64,000 bases of DNA, from positions 32,737-96,736 of the forward strand of contig CATYOF010000008.1 of assembly GCA_958410215.1 (NCBI GenBank). The letters run 5' to 3'. The translations under genes and the position numbers were made by a program. A model generated the notes under the pieces. It did not search any database. It saw nothing but the letters and a program-made list of their open reading frames with translations, and had not been told where the DNA came from. Below are positions 52,821-62,884 of this stretch, piece after piece. The stretch is from an uncultured Cryptobacterium sp. (GTDB lineage Bacteria > Actinomycetota > Coriobacteriia > Coriobacteriales > Eggerthellaceae). How positions within the stretch are numbered: position 1 is the first letter of the stretch; every line of letters starts with the position of its first letter.

Positions 52821-55250
52821 CTAGCCCAGTCCGAGTGCTAGGCCGATGGAATGCACGATGAAGGCAACGATCCATGCAACCACGCACTGCATTACCACTA
52901 CACCAATTGCGCGCCTGCCGCCTAGTTCGTTTCTCACAGCAGCAATAGCGGCAACACAGGGCGTATACAACAACGCAAACACCAGGAAAGTGAAAGCAGT
53001 CAAAGGAGTAAACATGCTTGCCAAAGCTGCCGCCGATCCACCCAGCAGTACGGTAAGGGTACTTACCACGCTTTCCTTAGCTGCAAAACCAGTAATTAAT
53101 GCAGTAGATGCCTGCCAATCACCAAAGCCTAGAGGTGCAAACACAGGAGCAATTAAACCACCAAGAAGCGCCAACAAGCTATCAGCAGAATCTGCCACTA
53201 CATTAAAACGAATATCAAAGGTTTGCAAAAACCAAATAGCAACCGAAGCTAAGAAAATAATGGTAAATGCACGGGTTAGAAAGTCTTTCGCTTTTTCCCA
53301 TACCAATCGAAGCATATTTCCCATGGAAGGCAAACGATAATTGGGTAACTCCATTACAAAAGGAACTGGTTCCCCCTTAAACATGGTATGTTTTAAAAGC
53401 AATGCCACCACTATGCCAACCGCCATACCAAGCACATAAAGCGAAATCATCACCAACGCACCCTGTTCAGGGAAAAACGCTGCCGTAAAAAGCGCATAAA
53501 TAGGTAACTTAGCCGAACAACTCATAAACGGAGTAAGCATTACTGTCATGGTACGATCGCGTTCGGATGGTAAGGTGCGCGTTGCCATAATAGCGGGAAC
53601 CGAACACCCAAATCCAATAAGCATAGGTACAAAACTCCGTCCTGAAAGGCCGAGTTTGCGAAGAAGCTTATCCATTACGAAGGCGACACGAGCCATATAG
53701 CCAGAATCTTCTAACAACGACAAAAAGAAGAACAGCACCACGATAATAGGCAAGAAGCTCAAAACGCTTCCTACACCTGCAAATACTCCATCAACAATCA
53801 GTGAATGAATTACCGGGTTTACCTCCCAAAGAGTAAGACCTTGGTCTACTAAATCAGTTATCCAGCCAATACCCTGATCGAGCAAATCGGAAAGCCCCTG
53901 ACCAATAACACCAAAGGTAAGCCAGAACACCACTGCCATAATGCCAATAAATACCGGAAGTGCCGTGTACTTTCCCGTTAAAATGCGGTCTGCCGATTGG
54001 CTTCGCTTGTGTTCTTTGCTCTCGCGAGGCTTCACTACCGTAGAAGCGCAAACCGATTCAATAAAACTAAAACGCATGTCGGCAAGCGCCGCCATACGAT
54101 CGGTCCCCGATTCTTCTTCCATCTGAGAAACCACGTGTTCAATGGCGTCTTTTTCGTTTTCATCCAAGCCAAGCGCATCACGCACCAAATTATCATCTTC
54201 AACCAACTTGGTTGCCGCAAAGCGAAGAGGAATATCAGCGCGCTGCGCATGATCTTCTATCAAACGAGAAATGCCGTGAATACAACGATGAAGTGCGCCT
54301 TTATCAGGGCCATCCGCAGGACAAAAATCTACGCGCCCTGGACGTTCTTGATAGCGTGCTATATGGAGTGCATGTTCCACTAATTCGGTAATGCCTTCGT
54401 TTTTGGCAGCCGAAATAGGAACAACCGGAATACCCAGCTGGCGTTCCAATCCATTGATATCAATCGATCCCCCATTAGCAGCAACCTCATCCATCATATT
54501 GAGCGCCAACACCATAGGAATATCCAGCTCCATTAACTGAAGCGTAAGGTACATATTGCGTTCGATATTGGTGGCATCAACAATGTTTATGATGGCATTT
54601 GGTTTTTCCTGAAGAATGAATTCCCGCGTAACCACTTCTTCGCCGGTATAGGGTGACAAGGAATAAATACCCGGAAGATCGGTAATAAGCGTGTTTTCGT
54701 GTCCACGAATAACCCCGTCTTTTCTGCCAACCGTAACGCCAGGGAAATTACCCACGTGCTGATTGGAACCAGTCAACTGGTTAAACAACGTGGTCTTACC
54801 GCAGTTTTGATTACCCGCCAGTGCAAAGGTAAGCGTTTTGTTAGCAGGAAGCGGATTACCTTCACCTCGAGGATGAAAAATACCTGCTTCACCGGTACCT
54901 GGATGAGGGGTAGAAGAAAATGTAGGATTAGGACGTGGAGTGTTGTGAGCTTCGTGCACATTGTTGACTTCAATATGAGAAGCATCATCACTACGTAAGG
55001 TAAGTTCGTACCCGCGAAGACGAAGCTCAATAGGATCCCCCATAGGGGCACGTTTCACCAGTGTAACCTCCGTGCCAGGAGTAAGACCCATATCTAAAAT
55101 ATGCTTTCGAAGGGAAACATCGGCACAATTAACCGCTGAAATAACCGCATCTTTTCCTGGTTCTAGCGCATCAAGCGTTTCGAGCCTTTGCGCTTTTCGT
55201 TTTGAATTTTCCCAATTTAGCTTATTTGCTTGTGTATCTTCTTTTACCAT
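52821..55250 (-). CDS. feoB: FeoA-FeoB fusion, ferrous iron transporter
   Basis: Ferrous iron importer in the inner membrane. The N-terminal ~80 residues form a FeoA-like SH3 domain (LRKHILDMGLTPGTEVTLVKRAPMGDP is FeoA-type), joined by a Pro/Ser/Gly-rich linker to FeoB. The G-protein domain has G1 GNQNCGKTTLFN (Gln where Pro is usual), G2 GVTVG, G3 DLPGIYSL and G4 NMMD. The membrane core has the Cys-containing gate motif GFGCSVPAIMATR and SCSAKLPIY, plus about ten helices. ATG 55250 lacks a close ribosome site; AAAGGAGG lies about 30 bases upstream, adjacent to TTG 55274, so GTG 55256 or a longer start is possible. A degenerate operator copy lies at 55350-55365. Confidence 0.93.
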   Translation of the reverse strand: MVKEDTQANKLNWENSKRKAQRLETLDALEPGKDAVISAVNCADVSLRKHILDMGLTPGTEVTLVKRAPMGDPIELRLRGYELTLRSDDASHIEVNNVHEAHNTPRPNPTFSSTPHPGTGEAGIFHPRGEGNPLPANKTLTFALAGNQNCGKTTLFNQLTGSNQHVGNFPGVTVGRKDGVIRGHENTLITDLPGIYSLSPYTGEEVVTREFILQEKPNAIINIVDATNIERNMYLTLQLMELDIPMVLALNMMDEVAANGGSIDINGLERQLGIPVVPISAAKNEGITELVEHALHIARYQERPGRVDFCPADGPDKGALHRCIHGISRLIEDHAQRADIPLRFAATKLVEDDNLVRDALGLDENEKDAIEHVVSQMEEESGTDRMAALADMRFSFIESVCASTVVKPRESKEHKRSQSADRILTGKYTALPVFIGIMAVVFWLTFGVIGQGLSDLLDQGIGWITDLVDQGLTLWEVNPVIHSLIVDGVFAGVGSVLSFLPIIVVLFFFLSLLEDSGYMARVAFVMDKLLRKLGLSGRSFVPMLIGFGCSVPAIMATRTLPSERDRTMTVMLTPFMSCSAKLPIYALFTAAFFPEQGALVMISLYVLGMAVGIVVALLLKHTMFKGEPVPFVMELPNYRLPSMGNMLRLVWEKAKDFLTRAFTIIFLASVAIWFLQTFDIRFNVVADSADSLLALLGGLIAPVFAPLGFGDWQASTALITGFAAKESVVSTLTVLLGGSAAALASMFTPLTAFTFLVFALLYTPCVAAIAAVRNELGGRRAIGVVVMQCVVAWIVAFIVHSIGLALGLG

Positions 55251-55349
55251 GCACACACACCGCTTTGCACGCAAAGCCTCCTTTACTATGTTCGTGCCCT
55301 ATTGTAGCGAAGCTTTGCGGTTCGGGTCTGTCTAACTAGAAAACCATTT

Positions 55350-55365
55350 GTAAACGTTGTCTAAC
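55350..55365. promoter_or_regulatory. Weak operator-like site before feoB
   Basis: GTTAGACAACGTTTAC on the minus strand matches the metal operator consensus at 11 of 16 positions, 100 bases upstream of feoB. A second GTTAGAC word begins nearby. Weak, but feoB is the gene expected to belong to such a regulon. Confidence 0.3.
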
Positions 55366-55452
55366 TATAGATGAGGAGCAGAACCAAAGCCCTACTCCTA
55401 ACATGATCGAATCCCCAAAAGAACAGAAGAAAAAAACGAACAAAAGGAAGTA

Positions 55453-55782
55453 TTAGCTGCCCGATTTATCTGTTACATACACCCCAACCCGCACCTGCTT
55501 CCATGGGTTTTCTTCGGGGTTAACCTGTAAAACACGGCATTCAAAAACATCGTTGTGACCATAATACAAAAGCTGCGACAATACTTCATTACGATCGCGC
55601 GGAACATAACCAAGCATAGTATTTCCAAAATACAAGGCAATTGCCTCTGGGTCGTAAGGATTATCAAATTCAGGAACCAGACTAAGCGTTGTTCCTACCC
55701 CGAGTTGGTTGAATACAAACGCACCATCATAGCGCTGAAAGCCAGCAATATGAAATGAATCAAACAAACGACTGCGTTTCAT
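55453..55782 (-). CDS. HIRAN domain protein
   Basis: 109 residues, a stand-alone HIRAN domain: FHIAGFQRYDG, NPYDPEAIALYFGNTMLGYVPR and NEVLSQLLYYG match the family core. HIRAN domains bind 3' DNA ends in eukaryotic remodelers; in bacteria the stand-alone form has no assigned role that I know. AAGGAG precedes the ATG. Monocistronic. Confidence 0.82.
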   Translation of the reverse strand: MKRSRLFDSFHIAGFQRYDGAFVFNQLGVGTTLSLVPEFDNPYDPEAIALYFGNTMLGYVPRDRNEVLSQLLYYGHNDVFECRVLQVNPEENPWKQVRVGVYVTDKSGS

Positions 55783-56080
55783 GATAACTCCTTATCCAAT
55801 ACGGCCTTTTACTCGCGAGATTAGAGAGTAAATAAAAGGACTAAACCTGCATTTCTTACTGACAGTACTTAACAAATACCTTGTAACTAACAGTGCCTAG
55901 TATGAGTCTTTTACAAAACAAGCATGTCCCCAATTAGGGACAGGACTAAAAAATCTTTTTCGTACACTTCTATCCGTCAAACAGCAAGATACCTCGCAGT
56001 AAACATTGCAAGATACTGCAAGGCCGAGCTATCGTCTGTTTACTTTGTCTTTTCCCTTACAACGCAGAAAGGAGCGCGGT

Positions 56081-56875
56081 ATGTTAGCCCTTAAAGAATC
56101 CCCTATCAAAACGCTCTATGGCAGCACCAATAATGCTTCTACCATCCCCGACTATCTACCTACCTCCTCCTGTTTCTGTAATGCCTTAGAATTTTCTCAA
56201 AAGGATTCTGGCACCAATGATTCATTCCCTATCCCACAAAGACTTTCCAGTGCACTTGAAGCTTTCGCGAATCCACACACGTTTTCCCTTCGCAAACAAG
56301 CCTTCAACAGCGCCCTTAATAGCGGGCCCTGCTATCAGGATGGCCATTTAATACTTGCTAATTCTTTTAATAGACCTAATGACGTAACGTCTGATGTTTG
56401 GAACGGCCGAATATTCAAAAGACTTCCCGGCACTTATCTGGTTGATATCCAACGAATTTGGGAGGGATACGATGGTCGTTGGATACAAGATGCCCCGCTT
56501 TTGTTGCGCTTTGAAACTATTGATGTTGTACTGGCGCCCCACTCAAACGGATCCTCCCTAAACGTTTGGACAGGATTTTTGGACACCAATGCACCTATTT
56601 TCTTACAACGAAACGATTCTGAAGCAGGAAAAGAAGCTAATGAGCAATCCTGTCTTCAGTGGCTCGCTTACCGCCGCAATGCGAACTTGGTAGGAAAGCA
56701 GGTCGCCAACGTGCATCTTCTTTCACTCGTGCAAACCAGCGAACTGTCACAAAGTGAAGCAACAAATTCCTTGCAGCCTGTGGTTTCACGATCAATTTTT
56801 AGCCTTACCTTAGAAGATAATCGCACCTATACCTTCATCAACAAACAAGGAAATTTGGTGATCAGCACCTCATAG
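56081..56875 (+). CDS. Hypothetical protein
   Basis: 264 residues, not recognised. No signal peptide or membrane helix. The middle (YLVDIQRIWEGYDGRWIQDAPLLLRFETIDVVLAPHSN) has Trp/Tyr-rich beta strands. C-terminal VSRSIFSLTLEDNRTYTFINKQGNLVIS looks like a final beta-hairpin pair. The N-terminal 70 residues are Ser/Asn/Pro-rich. A clear GAAAGGAG before ATG 56081 supports the start. Convergent with the WYL gene, 9 bases apart. Confidence 0.65.
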   Translation: MLALKESPIKTLYGSTNNASTIPDYLPTSSCFCNALEFSQKDSGTNDSFPIPQRLSSALEAFANPHTFSLRKQAFNSALNSGPCYQDGHLILANSFNRPNDVTSDVWNGRIFKRLPGTYLVDIQRIWEGYDGRWIQDAPLLLRFETIDVVLAPHSNGSSLNVWTGFLDTNAPIFLQRNDSEAGKEANEQSCLQWLAYRRNANLVGKQVANVHLLSLVQTSELSQSEATNSLQPVVSRSIFSLTLEDNRTYTFINKQGNLVISTS

Positions 56876-56884
56876 ATTCAAGAA

Positions 56885-57865
56885 TTAACAATTATCAAGC
56901 AGTGACTGTAAATACGCCTTATATTCTTCAAGCAAGGTATGAGGACCAATAATTTTCACCGCGCCTTCTAAGCCCGCAATCCAGCCAAAAAATTGCGGGC
57001 TTACCCGTACTGAAACCAATGCTTTGGCATTGTCCCCATCGGGAATTAATTCAGCATGCTTACCAAATCGATCGGTAATAATTTCTACCTTATCTCCCCG
57101 AACCGAAAGAATGGCCGTTACTTGTGGTCCATCAAAGCGACCAAAGTATTCATGAGAATCCTTGGTAAAGGAATACTGGGCAATTTCTTCGTTTCTTGTC
57201 GTTTTTTCGTCCGTTATGCAAAGCTTATCCATACGGTCGATACGGTATTCATTGAACGCCTGATATTTGTCGCTCCAGCACGTAGCGTAATAAAAACCGC
57301 CATCATATGAAACTCCCACAGGCGTGAGGACATAAAACTCACCATCACGCGCGGGATGACGCTTTCCGTCAATCCCATAGTGCATATAGCGGAAGGCAAT
57401 CTTTTTTCGTGACCTAATGGCCTCATGAATGCCATCCACTGCTTCAAATACACAATCGGTTTTAGAGCGAATGCGTCCTTCTACATGAATGGAGCGATCA
57501 AGCTTTTCTTGCTGACTTAAACTAGCAAGCGATTTGATATTTGCCAAAAGCACGTTAGCTTGACGCACCGTAAGAAATTTACTTGATGCAACCGCATCAA
57601 CCATAAGCATTAATTCCGAAAGGGTAAAATCACGATGATCTATGGCATATTCAACAGGGTTGCGTTGGTACGTTTTAATATCTAGGCCAAATTCGCGAAG
57701 AATTTCCAAATCGCGATAGATACTTTTACGCTCAGCTGCTATACCTTCTTCTGCTAAACGTCGAATTATTTCTGTCATTGAAAGACCATGTTCAGCATCG
57801 GTTTCTTCTTCTAGCATGCGTTGAATAGAAAGAAGTTTGAGCTTTGATTTGTTATTAGCAGCCAT
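56885..57865 (-). CDS. WYL-domain transcriptional regulator
   Basis: 326 residues. An N-terminal winged helix (LSIQRMLEEETDAEHGLSMTEIIRRLAEEGI...RKSIYRDLEILREFGLDI) is followed by a WYL domain (KKIAFRYMHYGIDGKR...FYVLTPVGVSYDGGFYYATC, about residues 150-200) and a WCX C-terminal region. Such proteins bind DNA and sense nucleic-acid or small-molecule signals; some guard defence loci. It begins 14 bases after the rluD stop, so the two are probably cotranscribed. Confidence 0.87.
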   Translation of the reverse strand: MAANNKSKLKLLSIQRMLEEETDAEHGLSMTEIIRRLAEEGIAAERKSIYRDLEILREFGLDIKTYQRNPVEYAIDHRDFTLSELMLMVDAVASSKFLTVRQANVLLANIKSLASLSQQEKLDRSIHVEGRIRSKTDCVFEAVDGIHEAIRSRKKIAFRYMHYGIDGKRHPARDGEFYVLTPVGVSYDGGFYYATCWSDKYQAFNEYRIDRMDKLCITDEKTTRNEEIAQYSFTKDSHEYFGRFDGPQVTAILSVRGDKVEIITDRFGKHAELIPDGDNAKALVSVRVSPQFFGWIAGLEGAVKIIGPHTLLEEYKAYLQSLLDNC

Positions 57866-57879
57866 ACCCGTCCCTTAAT

Positions 57880-58944
57880 CTACAGGTGACTAAACGATTC
57901 CACCTTGGAAATATCAATCGTATCGGCAACCCCTCGTCCTTGCTCGCAATACTGCTGCAGCACTTCTTTGCCAGCATCGGTAAGGCCGATGCGACGATCA
58001 CGCAACTTATGCATTACTTCACGCAAATCCTGCGGGAACGGTGCCAAAAAATTAAGCGTCTCTTGTGTTTTAGGATGAGTGAACTCAATAAAGTAAGAAT
58101 GCAAGAACTGTCGATGAAGTCCTAAATTATCTGCCTTACCAGGAGTGCCGTAAGTTGGATCACCCACGCACCAATGCTTAATATATTCCATGTGCACACG
58201 AATCTGATGAGTTCGCCCCGAATACAACTTACACTCAATCAAAGAAAAACCATTATCTTTGTTGCCCGATTCAAATCGTTCAAGCACTTTGAATGTGGTA
58301 ACGGAAGAACGAGCCTGCGGCTTGTCAGACACTTGCATACGCAGGCGATTTTTATCACTACGGAAAATAGGAGCATCAATCAAACCCGTATCGCTGGCAA
58401 TATTTCCATGAACCAGACACAAATAACGCCTATTCACATTACGCGAGCGAATTTCATCTTGAAGTTCAAACCCAACTTCGTCATTTTTTGCAATGAGCAT
58501 CAACCCGCTGGTATCGCCATCTAAACGATGCACAATACCGGGACGATCATCACCTTGAATATGAGCTAAGTTATCGCGTCCATAACGAGCGATAAGCGCA
58601 TTGGAAAGCGTTCCATCAGGATGCCCAGGAGAAGGATGACAAATAAGTCCTGCCTGTTTATTAATAACTGCAAGATCATCATCGTCGTAATACACATCTA
58701 GAGGAATATTTTGCGGCTCTAAGAAAATACGATCATTGGCTTCATATTCTTCATACACAATAAAGTCGCCCGCATGGACAATGGTCTTTTTGGTAGGAGT
58801 TTGCCCGCCAACAAACACTTTTCCTGCTTCAATTTGCTTAACAGCCTTACTGCGAGATTCATACAAACCCGATTCGAATAAAAATGAATCGAGACGCATG
58901 TTGTCATAAGCTTGCGTTACAGTCGTTGAAAGACTACGAGCCAT
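57880..58944 (-). CDS. rluD: RluD-type pseudouridine synthase
   Basis: RluA-family enzyme that isomerises uridines in 23S rRNA. The N-terminal S4 domain (LDSFLFESGLYESRSKAVKQIEAGKV) is followed by the catalytic motif HRLDGDTSGLMLIAK, with the catalytic Asp at about residue 145, and SGRTHQIRVHMEYI near 240. 354 residues, slightly longer than usual at the C-terminus. AAAGGA before the ATG. Downstream of lspA with a 165-base gap, and coupled to the WYL gene. Exact target uridines could differ from E. coli RluD. Confidence 0.88.
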   Translation of the reverse strand: MARSLSTTVTQAYDNMRLDSFLFESGLYESRSKAVKQIEAGKVFVGGQTPTKKTIVHAGDFIVYEEYEANDRIFLEPQNIPLDVYYDDDDLAVINKQAGLICHPSPGHPDGTLSNALIARYGRDNLAHIQGDDRPGIVHRLDGDTSGLMLIAKNDEVGFELQDEIRSRNVNRRYLCLVHGNIASDTGLIDAPIFRSDKNRLRMQVSDKPQARSSVTTFKVLERFESGNKDNGFSLIECKLYSGRTHQIRVHMEYIKHWCVGDPTYGTPGKADNLGLHRQFLHSYFIEFTHPKTQETLNFLAPFPQDLREVMHKLRDRRIGLTDAGKEVLQQYCEQGRGVADTIDISKVESFSHL

Positions 58945-59109
58945 ATTTGCTAGTTTCCTTTCTCAATTGAATCTCGCTCAAGCGTGAGTCTAAAGTCTAA
59001 ACCTGGTAGAAGCGTTTTGTCACGAGATAGAGTACACAAAAGCTTCCGTAGAATACCTTCATACTGGTAAATCTCTTACGAGTAACTCCTAAAGCATACG
59101 AAACATACC

Positions 59110-59709
59110 TTAAGACTTTTGACTAAATGTACGTAAAACAAATGAAAGCGCAAATATAAGTACGCCACACGTTACCCCAATATCCGCCACATTAAACGTA
59201 GGGAAACTAATAAAGAGTGTCTGAATAAAATCAACTACATACCCTAAGGTAAATCGGTCGAGAGCGTTACCTATGCCACCTGCAAAAACCAGGCCAAGAG
59301 AAAACGCCTCAAGCCACGTTATCCGCCGAGAAAATAACGCCACTATTGCCACGAGAACGACAAGTACCACAAGGGCAAGTATCGCTAAGGCGAACGTAGA
59401 ACCACTGAACATGCTCCATGCCGCACCGGTATTATGAGCAAGGCGAAATTGGAATAATCCTGCAAAAGGACCCGCAAACACTTCACCACGCTCAAAGGAA
59501 TTAGCGTAAGCCTTAGTTGCCATATCCAACGCGAACCATATCAGTGCAACACCTATAAACAGCGCACACTTACCTATTGATACACGAGAAAGGATCCCAC
59601 CCTTTTTTCTTTCGTTTAAAGAAGAAAGAGAGGATCCTTCATGGTTTTCTAAAGGGGGCTTTGTGCCCCCTTTATTTGGTTCAGTATTTTGATCAGTATT
59701 ACTCTGCAT
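59110..59709 (-). CDS. lspA: Lipoprotein signal peptidase with N-terminal extension
   Basis: Aspartyl protease of the inner membrane that removes signal peptides from prolipoproteins. Family motifs are NTGAAWSMF and GIGNALDRFTLGYVVDFI, with the two catalytic Asp in NALDRF and VVDFI. There are four membrane helices. At 199 residues it carries about 50 extra residues at the N-terminus (Asn/Thr/Lys-rich, polar). A later start was considered, but no better ribosome site was found. It follows ileS by 59 bases, as in many bacteria. A lipoprotein substrate, the nuclease, is encoded in this window. Confidence 0.88.
   Translation of the reverse strand: MQSNTDQNTEPNKGGTKPPLENHEGSSLSSLNERKKGGILSRVSIGKCALFIGVALIWFALDMATKAYANSFERGEVFAGPFAGLFQFRLAHNTGAAWSMFSGSTFALAILALVVLVVLVAIVALFSRRITWLEAFSLGLVFAGGIGNALDRFTLGYVVDFIQTLFISFPTFNVADIGVTCGVLIFALSFVLRTFSQKS
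59651..59673. other. Hairpin in the 5' part of lspA
   Basis: Arms AAAGGGGGC/GCCCCCTTT (59651-59659, 59665-59673), a 5-base loop, within codons ~13-20 of lspA and about 100 bases after the ileS stop. It resembles an attenuator between the two genes, but without a T-tract. Confidence 0.35.
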
Positions 59710-59768
59710 ACCGTGTACTCAGTTGTACCTCTTCAAATTTGTCCCACCAGCGCGAACTACGTAACTAC

Positions 59769-62615
59769 TTATTCTGCTTCGGTAAAACCAATTGCATCTA
59801 AAGCATCGCCACAGCGTTTACATACCTGAGGATGGTTTGCATTGCCGCCCAATTCACGGAAGTTCCAACAACGAGGACATTTTTCACCCGTTGCGGGTTC
59901 AACCGTAGCAGCAAGTTCTCCCCCTTCAACAAAGGCAACGCTTGACACAATAAACAACTCTTCAAATACCGCAGCATCATAACGAGCTAAATGATCAAGC
60001 AACGCCTGAGGAGCAGCTACCGTAACCATTGCCTCTTGGCTCTTGTTAATTACCTTTTCACCACGAGCATCTTCCAATGCCTTGGTAACCACATCGCGAA
60101 CCGCAATAACTTCGCCGAAGTCAGCTAGAACCTTTGCCAGCTCTTCTTCGCTAGGCAAAGCAGGAGTAAAGTCTTCAACCTTTGGCCAACCAGCAAGCTG
60201 AACGCTAATCTCGCGACCTTCCTCATCGCGAACGGTTGAGGGGTAATGAGCCCATACTTCTTCGCAGGTAAAGGAAAGAATTGGCGACAATACGCGCACC
60301 AATACTTCCAAGATATTCATCAGCACCATTTGAACAGCACGACGACGAGTTGAAGCAGGAGCTTCAGAATACAAACGATCCTTGGTTACGTCCATGTATA
60401 CCGCAGACAAATCATTCACGAAATCATAAGCGCTGCGATACACATCCTTGAAACGATATTCGGCATAAGCAGTTTCAATGTCCTTCAGAACAGAAACGGT
60501 TTTAGCCATCATGTACGCATCAATTGGCTCGAGCGTATCCCAGGAAACCGCATCAGTTGCAGGATTGAAGTCGTCCAAATTGCCCAACAAGAAACGGAAC
60601 GTATTGCGGAAACGACGATATGCATCCGATACCTGCTTCAAAATGTTTTCAGAAATGCTTACATCCTGAGAAAAATCAACACTCGCAGCCCACAGACGCA
60701 AAACATCAGCACCGTACTTGTTACACACTTCTGCAGGATCGATGCCGTTACCAAGCGACTTAGACATCTTGCGACCCTGTTCGTCTACCGTAAAGCCGCA
60801 GTGCATAACCGTCTTATAAGGAGGAACTCCATAAGCGCCCACACTGGTAAGCAAAGAAGACTGGAACCAACCGCGATGCTGGTCGGAACCTTCCAGATAC
60901 AAATCTGCGGGGAAACGCAAGCCTTCACTGCTGCGATGCTTGCAAACACTGGTATGAGATACACCCGACTCCCACCAAACATCCAAGATGTCCTTTTCAG
61001 GAAGAAGATCAGTGCATCCGCACTTTTCGCAAGCGGTTCCATGGGGCAAGTATTCCTTTGGCTCCTTGGTAAACCAGGCATCAGCTCCTTCAGTGCGGAA
61101 CAGTTCAATTACCGCATCGAAGGTTTCTTCCGTAGCTACCGTAGAGCCGCACTTAGCGCACTTAAACACTGGGATAGGAACACCCCATGAACGCTGACGC
61201 GAAATGCACCAGTCAGGACGGTCTTCCACCATTGAACCAATACGACGAGAAGACCATGCGGGAACCCACTTCACCTTATTTTCAATAGCATCAAGAGCGT
61301 TCTTGCGCAGGTCGTTCTTTTCCATGGAGACAAACCACTGATCGGTTGCACGGAAAATTACGGGCTGATGGCAGCGCCAACAGTGAGGATAGCTATGGGT
61401 AATGTCTACATGAGCAACCAAAACTCCCTGTTCATCAAGCCATTTGATAATCTCAGGGTTTGCTTCATCTACATCCAAGCCCGCAAAACGTCCTGCTTCA
61501 TCGGTTAATACTCCATTGTCGTCTACCGGCATAAGAATAGGCAGATCGAATTCAAGACCAACCGCATAGTCTTCCTGGCCATGACCAGGAGCGGTATGTA
61601 CCGCGCCCGTACCAGAATCAAGCGTTACGTGATCGCCGTAAACAAACATGCCCTTTAAGTCTTGACGAATAGGACATGTGTATGAAGTGCCTGCAAGCTC
61701 GCGACCCTTAACCGTAATCACGTTGCCTTCGGAATCTTTTACCGGTTCATAAGACTGCCAACCAGCAGTTTGAGCAACCTCTTCCAAAAGATCATACGCC
61801 ATGATGGTGTACATGCCATCGGCATGAACCATGATGTAATCTGCATTAGGAGCTAGGCAAACACCCGTGTTAGCAGGAAGCGTCCATGGTGTAGTAGTCC
61901 AAATCAAAACGTAAGCAGGATTAGGAACACCTGCCGCCTCAAAAACAGGAGGCACCGCATCCAACTTGAAGTTAACAAAAATTGAAGGCGAAACTTCATC
62001 ACCATATTCAATTTCCGCTTCCGCCAAAGCGGTATGACAACGCTTACACCAGTGGATTGGCTTACGACCACGATAGATGGAGCCATTCAGATACATGGTC
62101 TTAAAGATTTCCACGTTGCCCGCTTCATAATCAGGAATAAAGGTAAGGTAAGGGTGCTCCCAATCGGCATTAACACCCAAACGCTTAAAACCTTCACGCT
62201 GAATATCAATGTGTTCTTCTGCCCATTCGCGGCACAGTTTGCGCAAGTCCGGCTGACTAGTTTCAGCCATTTTCTTTGGGCCTAATGTTTTTTCCACCAT
62301 GTGCTCAATAGGCTGACCATGGCAGTCCCAACCAGGAATATAGGGAGTGTAGTAACCACGCTGTGCATGACTTTTGTTCACAAAGTCTTTTAGAATTTTA
62401 TTGAACGCATGACCAACATGAATAGGACCATTTGCATACGGAGGACCGTCATGCAAAACAAAAGGAGCATTGTCCTTATTCTTTTCAAGCACCTTGTGAT
62501 AAATATCAATATCGTTCCAGAATTGAAGGCGCTTTGGTTCGTTTTCGGGCAGATTTGCACGCATCGCAAAGTCGGTGCGCGGCAAGTTCATGGTTTGCTT
62601 GTAGCTATTGGCCAC
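59769..62615 (-). CDS. ileS: Isoleucyl-tRNA synthetase
   Basis: Class I aminoacyl-tRNA synthetase, 948 residues. The HIGH motif appears as HVGH (PYANGPIHVGHAFNK, about residue 67). The editing domain has WTTTPWTLPANTGVCL (about 243), and KMSKS is at about 620 (GRKMSKSLGNG). The C-terminal zinc site is CPRCWNF...CKRCGD. This is the standard bacterial (type I) enzyme by domain order; mupirocin sensitivity is not readable. GTG start with GAAAGG upstream. No T-box leader was found in the upstream bases. First of ileS-lspA-rluD-WYL on the minus strand. Confidence 0.96.
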   Translation of the reverse strand: MANSYKQTMNLPRTDFAMRANLPENEPKRLQFWNDIDIYHKVLEKNKDNAPFVLHDGPPYANGPIHVGHAFNKILKDFVNKSHAQRGYYTPYIPGWDCHGQPIEHMVEKTLGPKKMAETSQPDLRKLCREWAEEHIDIQREGFKRLGVNADWEHPYLTFIPDYEAGNVEIFKTMYLNGSIYRGRKPIHWCKRCHTALAEAEIEYGDEVSPSIFVNFKLDAVPPVFEAAGVPNPAYVLIWTTTPWTLPANTGVCLAPNADYIMVHADGMYTIMAYDLLEEVAQTAGWQSYEPVKDSEGNVITVKGRELAGTSYTCPIRQDLKGMFVYGDHVTLDSGTGAVHTAPGHGQEDYAVGLEFDLPILMPVDDNGVLTDEAGRFAGLDVDEANPEIIKWLDEQGVLVAHVDITHSYPHCWRCHQPVIFRATDQWFVSMEKNDLRKNALDAIENKVKWVPAWSSRRIGSMVEDRPDWCISRQRSWGVPIPVFKCAKCGSTVATEETFDAVIELFRTEGADAWFTKEPKEYLPHGTACEKCGCTDLLPEKDILDVWWESGVSHTSVCKHRSSEGLRFPADLYLEGSDQHRGWFQSSLLTSVGAYGVPPYKTVMHCGFTVDEQGRKMSKSLGNGIDPAEVCNKYGADVLRLWAASVDFSQDVSISENILKQVSDAYRRFRNTFRFLLGNLDDFNPATDAVSWDTLEPIDAYMMAKTVSVLKDIETAYAEYRFKDVYRSAYDFVNDLSAVYMDVTKDRLYSEAPASTRRRAVQMVLMNILEVLVRVLSPILSFTCEEVWAHYPSTVRDEEGREISVQLAGWPKVEDFTPALPSEEELAKVLADFGEVIAVRDVVTKALEDARGEKVINKSQEAMVTVAAPQALLDHLARYDAAVFEELFIVSSVAFVEGGELAATVEPATGEKCPRCWNFRELGGNANHPQVCKRCGDALDAIGFTEAE

Positions 62616-62884
62616 GGTGCGACCTTTCTTCCTCTGTTGGTCTTTTCGTTTTATATCATCCGTTTTTGGTTGCCTAGCCTAGACTTATATAAGGATCTCC
62701 GTATACCAAAGGTAAACTTAAACGCTGATATAAAGAGCGCAGGTAAGCCAATAACGGTGTAACTCAAAAATTATACTCAAACTTACTCACAAAGAAACAA
62801 AGAATGCATATTCTACGGATAATGGAAGTATTACCTTCATTAAATAAGCTCAAACGAAAGATTTATGCGTGCTTTGCTACGCAT

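Noticed and set aside
62616..62720. T-box leader for ileS
   Set aside because: No specifier loop, T-box sequence or terminator/antiterminator pair seen in the short upstream region.
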